From: RGIG4097 sp964550635
GTDB taxonomy: Bacteria; Bacillota; Clostridia; Christensenellales; CAG-917
Assembly (NCBI GenBank): GCA_964550635.1
Contig: CAZJZV010000008.1
Coordinates: 1 to 64,000 of the forward strand
Direction of reading: 5' to 3'
Length of the DNA: 64,000 nucleotides
Shown: piece after piece, positions 33,513 to 40,936 of the stretch
Numbering within the stretch: position 1 is the first letter of the stretch
Layout of the letters: each line of letters starts with the position of its first letter
Translations under genes and position numbers: made by a program
Notes under the pieces: model-generated
What the model saw: only the letters and a program-made list of their open reading frames with translations
What the model was told of the DNA's origin: nothing
Databases searched by the model: none

Positions 33513-34148
33513 ATGAGCAAAATCGACAAAGAACTCAAAAAAGAAGAAACCATCGCAAAGAGTTTGGCTACCATCATCGAGGCACGCGAATCCGTTGAAA
33601 GCCTTGTGAAACAATACGACGAGTGGATCGACCAAGCGTTTGAACTCGGCGAAACGGAATATAGCGATCAACTCATCGCAGACCAAGTCGAGCTCGAAGA
33701 ATTTTCGCGCAATCTTTCGTTCGTCGAAGTGAGAATTCGCGAATCCGCAGTGAGCGCAAGAGCTTTCGGAAAACTCAAATGCTTGCCCAACGCGATGAAG
33801 TGCTGCAAGGATTTGTCCAGTGGTCTCAATCTTCCCAAAATCGGAAAGGATATGGTTGCATTCAGAAAATCTCTTGATAATGCACGCGCATCTCTCAAAG
33901 ATTTGAGAAGCGAAATGTCCGCCGACGACAAGTTCAGTAAGCTTGTGTTGAACGAAAAACTCGGCAGGAAGATTGATTCCAAAACGGCTCAAGCAATCGA
34001 ACAAAAGAAACTTGCTCGCGAAGGACGCCTTGCACAAAAAGTTAGCAACAATTCGGTTGCTCCCGTCGCTTCCGGTATCGGAGCGGACGTTTCCGCAGGT
34101 ATCGACGCTATCACCGCAATGATAGACGAAGAAAACAAGAAAAACTAA
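33513..34148 (+). CDS. ESCRT-III-like helical protein B (Vps2/CHMP2-like)
   Basis: A 211-residue helical protein. Residues 88-136 (LKCLPNAMKCCKDLSSGLN, then LPKIGKDMVAFRKSLDNA) align by eye with the CHMP2/Vps2 segment that I recall as AMK...LKLPQIQKIMMEFERQAE: same AMK, same L-x-LP-x-I-x-K-x-M, same spacing to a Phe and a following Asp/Glu-rich helix. The N-terminal half is a long hairpin (about 12-85). The C-terminus ends with a short helix, VSAGIDAITAMIDEENKK, in the position of MIT-interacting motifs. ESCRT-III proteins polymerise on membranes and are remodelled by Vps4. The start at 33513 follows GGAGG; 26 bases separate it from protein A. Confidence 0.68.
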   Translation: MSKIDKELKKEETIAKSLATIIEARESVESLVKQYDEWIDQAFELGETEYSDQLIADQVELEEFSRNLSFVEVRIRESAVSARAFGKLKCLPNAMKCCKDLSSGLNLPKIGKDMVAFRKSLDNARASLKDLRSEMSADDKFSKLVLNEKLGRKIDSKTAQAIEQKKLAREGRLAQKVSNNSVAPVASGIGADVSAGIDAITAMIDEENKKN

Positions 34149-34168
34149 CCTGACGAGGAAGAACAAAG

Positions 34169-35443
34169 ATGGCAGATTCAATCAAAGAGTCCTACGTAGC
34201 ACTCATTGAAATCTATAATCAACATCGCACTTTGGGGGACAGTGCATCCGCTTTGCGCATTGCAAACGAGATCATCAAAATCGCAAGATCTCAATGCGCA
34301 AGAGACGATCTTCCGAAGCAAGTGAAAGATTACTATGCGTCAAGTTCCACGCCCATCAAAGAGTGGGTTGCGGGCATGAACGTTGCGCCGTTGCAACAAA
34401 AGTCGAATGCAAACAATCCGTCCGAAGACAAAATAAAGTCTACGGACTGGTTCGGCGCGGATATACCCAAACTCACTTTGCGCGACGTAGCAGGATTGCA
34501 ACCGCTCAAAGACGAGTTCACCGTGAACGTCTTGGCGCCTATGTCTCCAAAATATGCTCCTATCTATCGGAAGTATAGAAAGGAAGTCGGCTTGCAAATC
34601 TTGATGTACGGCCCTCCGGGATGCGGAAAAACGCATATCGTCAAGTGCTTGGCGGGTACTCTCGGTTGCAAAATCGCGGTCGTTCAAGTGAAAGACGTCA
34701 TGGCGAATCTCGTCGGCGACGGCGCGAAAATCATAGCGGAGATATTCGAACAAGCCAAAAAGTTCGACAAATGTATCATATTCTTCGATGAAATCGATGC
34801 AATCGCCGCAAGCCGTGACGACGACGAAAGTCGCCATACGAAAGAGCAGTTGACGACGTTGCTCACGAATATGGACGGGTTCACTTCATCCACGAAACCC
34901 AATCAAATTCGTATCATCATCGCGGCAACCAATCGTCCGTGGGTACTCGATAGCGCGGTTAAGCGCGGTGGACGTTTCGACACTCAAATCTACGTCCCGC
35001 TCCCCGATTTCGAGGCGCGTGCAAGACTTATCGAGCTTGCTCTCGGGAAGGACGAGAAAGTCAAAGACCGTATCGACGTCCCCTGCGACGACGACGTGAC
35101 TATTGAATGGCTTGCAGAGCGATTTGAGGGCTATTCGGGCGGCGATATTAAGGCGATCTGCAAACAGATTATCAACAGACCGCTCAAACGTGAAATCGAC
35201 GCATTGCGCACAACCGGTCAGGTTGTGAGCGATCGTATAACTCGGGAAGATTGCGAGTTCGTGATGAAACGCTACATCAATTCTATCACCGACGAAATGT
35301 TGTTCAGTTACGACGCCTACGCCGCCAATATGGACCTTGCAGAATATCTTGCGCTTTACGAGCAAAAGGCAAGAGAAGACGAGGCAAACGGTATTCCGCT
35401 TCCTGCGCACGTGCAACGTTGGCTCGACGATATGGACAACTAA
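34169..35443 (+). CDS. Vps4-like AAA+ ATPase with N-terminal MIT-like domain
   Basis: The product is 424 residues. Residues 4-68 form a three-helix MIT-like bundle (IKESYVALIEIYNQHRTLG then DSASALRIANEIIKIARS). A low-complexity linker of about 30 residues leads to a classical-clade AAA module: DVAGL at 106-110, Walker A GPPGCGKT at 148-155, pore loop around NLVG (180-183), Walker B CIIFFDEIDAI (202-212), sensor 1 AATNRP and arginine finger KRGGRFD followed by IYVPLPDFEARARLIEL, which is very close to the Vps4/katanin text. The C-terminus carries extra helices, as in Vps4. The expected role is ATP-driven disassembly of the two preceding ESCRT-III-like proteins. FtsH, Cdc48 and other classical AAA proteins lack the MIT-like domain. 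Confidence 0.8.
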   Translation: MADSIKESYVALIEIYNQHRTLGDSASALRIANEIIKIARSQCARDDLPKQVKDYYASSSTPIKEWVAGMNVAPLQQKSNANNPSEDKIKSTDWFGADIPKLTLRDVAGLQPLKDEFTVNVLAPMSPKYAPIYRKYRKEVGLQILMYGPPGCGKTHIVKCLAGTLGCKIAVVQVKDVMANLVGDGAKIIAEIFEQAKKFDKCIIFFDEIDAIAASRDDDESRHTKEQLTTLLTNMDGFTSSTKPNQIRIIIAATNRPWVLDSAVKRGGRFDTQIYVPLPDFEARARLIELALGKDEKVKDRIDVPCDDDVTIEWLAERFEGYSGGDIKAICKQIINRPLKREIDALRTTGQVVSDRITREDCEFVMKRYINSITDEMLFSYDAYAANMDLAEYLALYEQKAREDEANGIPLPAHVQRWLDDMDN

Positions 35444-35453
35444 AACGTACCTG

Positions 35454-36395
35454 ATGGGAACGAACTTTGACCAAAAACTGAAAAACGCTTACGTTGCGGC
35501 AAAATCGTACGCGACGCGCGGAGATGCAGTAAACGCACGAAATTGCGTGCTTGAATGCATGGAGTCTTTGCTTGAATTGTACAAAATCACAAAGAGTCCG
35601 TCCGAGCGTGCAAAGATATACGCCAAAGTTGTCGAGTTCAAAAATATTTCTTCCGAACTCTACAAGAACGGCGTGAACCAAAAGGTTAAAGCGTGGTTTT
35701 GCATTGCGGAAACCGCCAAGAAAGAAGCGCCGACCGAAAATAAGCGCGGTGCGACTTCGGACGATATGCTTTGGACGGAAAAGGTTTTTCGCAACAACTG
35801 TTCGTCCGTAATGTCAATCCGTTGCTCACTGCGGAACGGTGAGTGCTTTAGCGGGACCGGATTTAGCATATCCGAAAACGGCTATCTGTTGACGAATCAC
35901 CATGTGGTGTACGACGAAAACAACGATGAGTATTGCAAAATCATATACGCTACTCCGTTCGGACAGTCGAAATCGTATCAAATAGAATTGATCGACGCGG
36001 ACGAAAAGAACGACGTTGCGCTTTGCAAATACGATCCGACCGAGATGGACGGAGTTACGGCAGTCAAACGCATTGACGACTACGAAAGAGTGTCTCAAGG
36101 TATGGGAGTGTTGTCGATAGGCAACGGACTTTCCATGGGACTTGCTCCGATAAGCGGTATAATCAAGTTCACGAAAGGGACTCTCGTCACCACCGTACCG
36201 TTGAATAAGGGCGACTCCGGTTCGCCGGTGTTCAACCCCGACGGCGAATGTATCGGCATCAATTGCTCCACTACCGCAGAAGTTATTCGCGGAAATCACG
36301 TATGTGAAGCAGTGGGCATATCCAACGCAACGCCTATGTGCACCATCGATAAACTGCTTGATAAGTGGTGCGCAAAATACGACATACAATTATGA
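35454..36395 (+). CDS. Trypsin-like serine protease with N-terminal MIT-like domain
   Basis: A 313-residue protein. Residues 4-72 form a helical bundle of the same layout as in the Vps4-like ATPase (FDQKLKNAYVAAKSYATRG then DAVNARNCVLECMESLLELY). After a linker comes a chymotrypsin-fold protease of the S1C/trypsin type with an intact triad: H150 in LLTNHHVV, D187 in KNDVAL, S255 in KGDSGSPVF. There is no signal peptide and no PDZ domain, so it acts in the cytoplasm, unlike DegP/HtrA. I infer that the MIT-like domain docks it to the ESCRT-III-like scaffold. The frame extends upstream, but the ATG at 35454, ten bases after the ATPase stop, gives the complete bundle. No Shine-Dalgarno; probably reinitiation. 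Confidence 0.85.
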   Translation: MGTNFDQKLKNAYVAAKSYATRGDAVNARNCVLECMESLLELYKITKSPSERAKIYAKVVEFKNISSELYKNGVNQKVKAWFCIAETAKKEAPTENKRGATSDDMLWTEKVFRNNCSSVMSIRCSLRNGECFSGTGFSISENGYLLTNHHVVYDENNDEYCKIIYATPFGQSKSYQIELIDADEKNDVALCKYDPTEMDGVTAVKRIDDYERVSQGMGVLSIGNGLSMGLAPISGIIKFTKGTLVTTVPLNKGDSGSPVFNPDGECIGINCSTTAEVIRGNHVCEAVGISNATPMCTIDKLLDKWCAKYDIQL

Positions 36396-36402
36396 GGTTA
36401 AT

Positions 36403-37998
36403 ATGATACTAGAAAAAATCCGCGACCTATACGTTCAGGCGCGCGAACTAGCAAAAACGGGTAATAATTCCAATAGCCTTATCGTGATAAACAATATCAC
36501 GGAAATTTCTAACTACGTAAAGGAACTTTATGAGCAGAGTACCAATATGGAGCGCATAAAGTGCAGAGCGCAATACGAGGGTTTTGACAACGTCGTCAAT
36601 ATCATCAAAGTTTGCGGACTAAAGGATGAAAGAGTAAGGGCGTTTTTCGGGCTTGCACCGTCATCCGCGCACGCTCCGTCGTTCTCCGATATATTGAACG
36701 GCAACGTTCCTCAAACACCTCAAAATGCGGGTTCTAACACGGCAAAACCGAGTGCAAACGGTGTTGGCGCACCTGTCGCAAAAAGCAAAAAGCCCGCCAA
36801 TCAACCGAAAATCGGCGCCGTTGCATCGGGAGCTGATAGCACTTTCGACGACGGTAAAATAAATCCTAAATACACCCCCGATAGCCTTGACGACTTCATA
36901 GGTCAAGAGCGTGTGGTTAGGGAACTGAAACGCGAAATCAAAATCGCGAAAACAAACGGACGTCATAACCTTGACAATATCCTGTTGTTCGGCAATCCCG
37001 GACTCGGGAAAACCACTCTTATGAAATTGATTGCGGCGGAGTTGGGCGCGGAATACGAGCCTTTCGACTGCTCGCAAATGGGCAACACGCAACAAACGTT
37101 GAAGAAGATGCAAAGCTTTCTCATCCGCGTGTCCAAAATCAATAAGCCCGTCGTCATCGCATTCGATGAAATACATATGTTGAGTCGCGAATTGCAGTCC
37201 GCACTTTTGACATTGCTCAACGATAGAGTGTTCGTGTCGCCGCCCGACTTGAACGGTAATATCAAACGAATACCGATTGAAAACTTCACTTTCATCGGCG
37301 CGACGACCAACGACGAAGGCGTCCTGCCCACGATAAAGAACCGTTGCTTGGGACTCACGTTCCAACTTGTCGACTACACGAACGACGAGCTCAAACGTAT
37401 ATATAGGAATAAGGTCGCGTCCAAGGGCTTGACCATATCCGACGACGCAATCGAAGTTTGTATTCCGAGAAGTCGCGGTGCAATCCGCTACGTCAATTCC
37501 TTTGTCGACGGACTCGATAAGGCGCTCTATAACGACGACGGTATGCGTACCTCCTTCCATATCGACCTCGACGTCGCTCTCGCATACTTTGAGAAGAAAG
37601 GCATCGACCCCATGGGGCTCACCGATAAGGACCTTGAAATCCTGCATACCCTCGAAGAAACGGACGGTATGGGCGTGGATGTTCTCGCCGCAAGAGTCGG
37701 CTTGGATTCGAAAAAGTATCAATCAGAGTACGAAAAATATCTCATCAAGATAGGGTTCATCGACGTGAACGGCAAAGGTCGCACTCTTACGGATAGAGCA
37801 TTGCGCTATCTCAACGCAACGGGCGGGGATGATGACGGCGAAGTCGCACCCGATTGCCCCGACGAAACCGACAACAACGGCGGTTGCGACGATTCTACCA
37901 TCGACACAACCCCCGAAACGGCCGAACAAGATCAACCAGAAACCTCTTCGGACAACGACGTCCCGAAAGACATCATCGACGACCTATTCGGCGACTAA
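36403..37998 (+). CDS. RuvB-like AAA+ ATPase with N-terminal MIT-like domain
   Basis: A 531-residue protein in four parts. Residues 1-80 are a helical bundle resembling the two upstream MIT-like domains (ILEKIRDLYVQARELAKTG). A Pro/Ala/Asn linker (85-150) follows. The AAA+ core has DDFIGQERVVRELKREI, Walker A GNPGLGKT (197-204), Walker B IAFDEIHML and sensor GATTN (299-303), all as in Holliday-junction helicase RuvB. A winged helix (about 400-475, GLTDKDLEILHTLEE then YEKYLIKIGFIDVNGKGR) also matches RuvB. An acidic tail ends in KDIIDDLFGD, like a protein-interaction peptide. It lacks a neighbouring ruvA and is not the housekeeping ruvB. GAGGT precedes the ATG. Role inferred: second motor of the system, perhaps acting on DNA. 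Confidence 0.85.
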   Translation: MILEKIRDLYVQARELAKTGNNSNSLIVINNITEISNYVKELYEQSTNMERIKCRAQYEGFDNVVNIIKVCGLKDERVRAFFGLAPSSAHAPSFSDILNGNVPQTPQNAGSNTAKPSANGVGAPVAKSKKPANQPKIGAVASGADSTFDDGKINPKYTPDSLDDFIGQERVVRELKREIKIAKTNGRHNLDNILLFGNPGLGKTTLMKLIAAELGAEYEPFDCSQMGNTQQTLKKMQSFLIRVSKINKPVVIAFDEIHMLSRELQSALLTLLNDRVFVSPPDLNGNIKRIPIENFTFIGATTNDEGVLPTIKNRCLGLTFQLVDYTNDELKRIYRNKVASKGLTISDDAIEVCIPRSRGAIRYVNSFVDGLDKALYNDDGMRTSFHIDLDVALAYFEKKGIDPMGLTDKDLEILHTLEETDGMGVDVLAARVGLDSKKYQSEYEKYLIKIGFIDVNGKGRTLTDRALRYLNATGGDDDGEVAPDCPDETDNNGGCDDSTIDTTPETAEQDQPETSSDNDVPKDIIDDLFGD

Positions 37999-38021
37999 AA
38001 AACCAAAGGGAGAGATTACAA

Positions 38022-38837
38022 ATGAAACAAACTAAAATCAGAACAAAAATCGACTTGTTGAAAGCACTCGACAACCTTACAAAAGTCGATAACGAGTATT
38101 TGCCTGTCAATTCAGACAAGTATAAAAAAGTGAAAGAACACAAAGATCTGATACAACTTATCGCTACCGGTTTGCCAAAAACGGCGGATATAAGCGATTT
38201 GAGTTCGCTTGACTTCGGCGAGCAGTCGCTTGAAGAATACGTAAAAAACAACAGCGTCGAAACAGTCGAAAAAAGGCTCATCTCGATTGAGAGCGACATA
38301 AACACAAGAACGTCGCAATATGCCAATACGTATTTTGAAAAAAAAGAAGCTGATAAAAAGAAAGAAGACGTTGTAATTTTTGGCGAAGATCTTATTGAGG
38401 TTTATGATACAATGCAAAGTCGGAACCATAAGAGGCTCATTGCCTTTGCCGTAGTTTTCATAGTATCCTCTGTAATTTTCGCGGCGGCGGCAATATGCTT
38501 GTTGATTGATTCAATAAAATGTTTTTTGGGAGAGAGCGGAGTGACGATTTGTTCCGCTATTTGCACCGTCGCAGGTGTGGCAGATTTTATAAACGGTGGA
38601 GCGTTTTCTGTATATGAACGCATTGATGACAAGAAAAAGACCAAGGTCAACAATGAAGCCGCAAAATCATTAAAAACTAAAAACCCCGCTATTGCTTTTA
38701 GGGAAGTAAAGAATAGTATTATTATTGACGGCAAAGCGTGCGGTGTTATTATTAATAAAACGGTGAACAATGGAGGGGAAAATACAAATGAAAATAATGA
38801 AAAAACTGGGCAAGATATTTCCACAACGAAAGAATAA
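38022..38837 (+). CDS. Two-helix membrane protein of the ESCRT-like operon
   Basis: A 271-residue protein. A charged helical N-terminal part (about 1-135) is followed by a transmembrane helix at 139-163 (LIAFAVVFIVSSVIFAAAAICLL) and a weaker one at 172-193. A C-terminal cytosolic segment ends in an Asn/Glu-rich tail. I recognise no family. It probably anchors the complex to the membrane. GGGAG precedes the ATG. Codon choice changes within this gene: the first third uses C-ending codons like the upstream genes, the rest is increasingly AT-rich. Its end overlaps the next gene by 50 bp. Confidence 0.75.
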   Translation: MKQTKIRTKIDLLKALDNLTKVDNEYLPVNSDKYKKVKEHKDLIQLIATGLPKTADISDLSSLDFGEQSLEEYVKNNSVETVEKRLISIESDINTRTSQYANTYFEKKEADKKKEDVVIFGEDLIEVYDTMQSRNHKRLIAFAVVFIVSSVIFAAAAICLLIDSIKCFLGESGVTICSAICTVAGVADFINGGAFSVYERIDDKKKTKVNNEAAKSLKTKNPAIAFREVKNSIIIDGKACGVIINKTVNNGGENTNENNEKTGQDISTTKE

Positions 38838-40287
38838 GAAGACGGAAGTTGAGTCTGCACAACAGGATAAAAATCTAGTTGGCGGTGAAGATAACGGCAT
38901 CACTTTGAATGCGGTAGACACAGCGCAAACGAATGACGACTACTCTTGTCTTCGTCAGGTTGAAGATTATCAAGACGACCAATCAATAAGCGAAAGCGAT
39001 AAAAAAACTGACGGCGTCGCAGATTTTTCTATAGTCGATGACTCTACTGCTACTTTGGATGATGAACAACAAACTGATAGAAATACACAAGCAGCAAATA
39101 GCAGGTCGAAAGAAAACAACAAAGAGAACTCGTCATCACAGCCCAGCAATAATTCTAATGGTGACATTACTAATAGTGTTGTAATAGGGGGCAACCTCTT
39201 TGGATTGGCGCTGAATATTGTTCGAAATGGTGTTTCTAAACTGTGGGTAAAAAATAAAATTAAAGAGTCGGATAAGAAGAACGAAGTTGAGCGTGCGAAG
39301 CTTGAGACTCGAATAGATAAATATTTGCTTATTAAAATTGCGGAGAGCAAAGAAGAAATAATAAAAGAAATCAAGGGTGAATTAGATCAGCAAATAAAAC
39401 ACCATAATGATTTTGAGTCGGCAATTAAAGCGACGGTTGCTAATCTGTCGGATGCTTGGGGAAGATTTTCTGACGACATAATAAAACGACTTGAAAAAGT
39501 CGAAAATTTGGATTCTCAAGTTGCTAACGCAAGTAAAATCTTAGAAGAGCACAAAGTAAGAATTGATGCATTAGAAGGTCGGCAAATAGAATTCATGGAA
39601 TATGCAATGGATTATATTAATTCATTGAAAAATTCTTTGGAAGAAGTCAGCAATAAAACTAACGAACTAGAAGAGGAAGTAAGACGATTAAAAGAAGAAC
39701 TGGAACGGATAAAAAAACTTATCTCGTCGCAAAAGCTCGACCCTCGCTATGAAATTTGCCCTCGATGCGGATCATACCATTCGTTTGACACATACAAAAG
39801 AGGTGAAGAAGGAGAAAAACCATATTACATATGTGCAGTCTGTGGCCGAAAAGATAATGATGACGAAGATAATATTCAAATTATAAAGGACGATAAGAGT
39901 ATAAATTCGGAACTTCACGTTCTAGCATCATCGGTATTGGATGATTCGATGAACAAACATGGTTTAACGAGTATAAAACGCGTGTTAGTCAAAAATAATA
40001 TACAAAAAATTGGCACATCACAAGGTGGGAGCGCAATTAACAAATATTATGGAAAATTGGAGGTTTTTTCTCTCAGCAATCCAAATGAGAAAGGTGAACC
40101 ACATTATACATTGGGCAAAGGGCTGTTTGATTTTAGCAATAATCGGAAATGGATAAAACTATATGGAATGAAGTATGTGAAAACAATTGAAGACGGATGT
40201 TTTAAGGGCATAGAAAGAGGAAAAAGAGAAGCATTTTGGAAAAAATACGGCTTCACACTTAAGCGCGAAGATAAGTATTTTTGCTGA
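38788..40287 (+). CDS. Coiled-coil protein with a zinc ribbon
   Basis: A 499-residue protein. It starts with a short basic segment (MKIMKKLGKIFPQRKNKK), then an acidic, Ser/Asn/Gln-rich disordered region to about 126. A glycine-rich hydrophobic patch NSVVIGGNLFGLALNIV (129-145) and a long coiled coil (about 155-315) follow. A zinc ribbon has C324, C327, C349 and C352 (CPRCGSYHSF ... CAVCGRK), and the C-terminal domain of about 140 residues is unidentified (contains HYTLGKGLFDFSNNRKW). It could be a sensor or an adaptor linking the chaperone pair to the ATPases. The start at 38788 is chosen for GGAGGGG; the frame extends six codons further up. AT-rich codons suggest recent acquisition. Confidence 0.75.
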   Translation: MKIMKKLGKIFPQRKNKKTEVESAQQDKNLVGGEDNGITLNAVDTAQTNDDYSCLRQVEDYQDDQSISESDKKTDGVADFSIVDDSTATLDDEQQTDRNTQAANSRSKENNKENSSSQPSNNSNGDITNSVVIGGNLFGLALNIVRNGVSKLWVKNKIKESDKKNEVERAKLETRIDKYLLIKIAESKEEIIKEIKGELDQQIKHHNDFESAIKATVANLSDAWGRFSDDIIKRLEKVENLDSQVANASKILEEHKVRIDALEGRQIEFMEYAMDYINSLKNSLEEVSNKTNELEEEVRRLKEELERIKKLISSQKLDPRYEICPRCGSYHSFDTYKRGEEGEKPYYICAVCGRKDNDDEDNIQIIKDDKSINSELHVLASSVLDDSMNKHGLTSIKRVLVKNNIQKIGTSQGGSAINKYYGKLEVFSLSNPNEKGEPHYTLGKGLFDFSNNRKWIKLYGMKYVKTIEDGCFKGIERGKREAFWKKYGFTLKREDKYFC

Positions 40288-40300
40288 TTAAGGAGGAAAT

Positions 40301-40936
40301 ATGGATTTGTTGACAATAGTTTTGATAGTGGGACTATCGTGTATGACAATGGCGTTTGTATGTGCCTTATGTGTGTGTGTTAAGCAGCATTGGAGTTTCG
40401 AATGCGAACAAAACGCATTGGCATCTGCACTCAATAATAAGGCTCGGCAAAAAGATTGCGCCAAAGGTGTTGCTCATTTGACTGCTGATGAATTGATCGC
40501 GCAAAAAAACGAAGAAATTGCATCTCTCAATGATATGATAGCAAAATATGAAGAAGAACATAGGCGCAACGTCGAGGTGGAAAAGAAGCTAGAAAAGCAC
40601 TACGGCGATGCAGGCATTTCTTTAAGCAATTTGATTGGATATACCGAAGACTGTAGAAAAACGCTTAAACATGATTATATTGAAAGAGGAGTAGAATATT
40701 CTTGTGATGATATTGATTATGTTTTAAAAGCAATTTTGAGAGAAGAAATTTGTATTGTTGAAAGATTGCCCAATTATTATCCACAAATAGGGGAGAAAAT
40801 TGATTGCGCGTGCATGGAAGAAGTCGGGGAGAAAAATTATGGTTACATAACTCAAATTGTGGAACCCGGGAAAAAATGTGGAACTTTCGTGGTTCGCAAA
40901 GCAAAAGTAAAAACAGAAAGGAGAATACAAGAATGA
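40301..40936 (+). CDS. Membrane-anchored coiled-coil protein with a GrpE-like C-terminus
   Basis: The product is 211 residues: one N-terminal transmembrane helix (2-27), a coiled coil (about 58-105, IAQKNEEIASLNDMIAKYEE), a helical segment, and a C-terminal beta-type domain (about 155-205). That domain runs GEKIDCACMEEVGEKNYGYI then TQIVEPGKKCGTFVVRKAKV. This resembles the GrpE head, which reads G..FDP..HEAV...G.V..V...GY..gd.vlRPA.V.V. Position supports it: the next gene, overlapping by 4 bp, is an Hsp70-like ATPase. I infer a membrane-tethered nucleotide-exchange or co-chaperone role. Identity is too low to be certain. AAGGAGG precedes the ATG. Confidence 0.6.
   Translation: MDLLTIVLIVGLSCMTMAFVCALCVCVKQHWSFECEQNALASALNNKARQKDCAKGVAHLTADELIAQKNEEIASLNDMIAKYEEEHRRNVEVEKKLEKHYGDAGISLSNLIGYTEDCRKTLKHDYIERGVEYSCDDIDYVLKAILREEICIVERLPNYYPQIGEKIDCACMEEVGEKNYGYITQIVEPGKKCGTFVVRKAKVKTERRIQE

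Noticed and set aside
32845..37998. A prophage or type VI-like tail module with AAA+ proteins
   Set aside because: No tail, baseplate, integrase or terminase genes are present, and the ATPases are of Vps4 and RuvB type rather than ClpV or MoxR.
36403..37998. Housekeeping Holliday junction helicase RuvB
   Set aside because: It has an extra N-terminal domain, a long linker and an acidic tail, lacks ruvA and ruvC beside it, and lies in the ESCRT-like operon.
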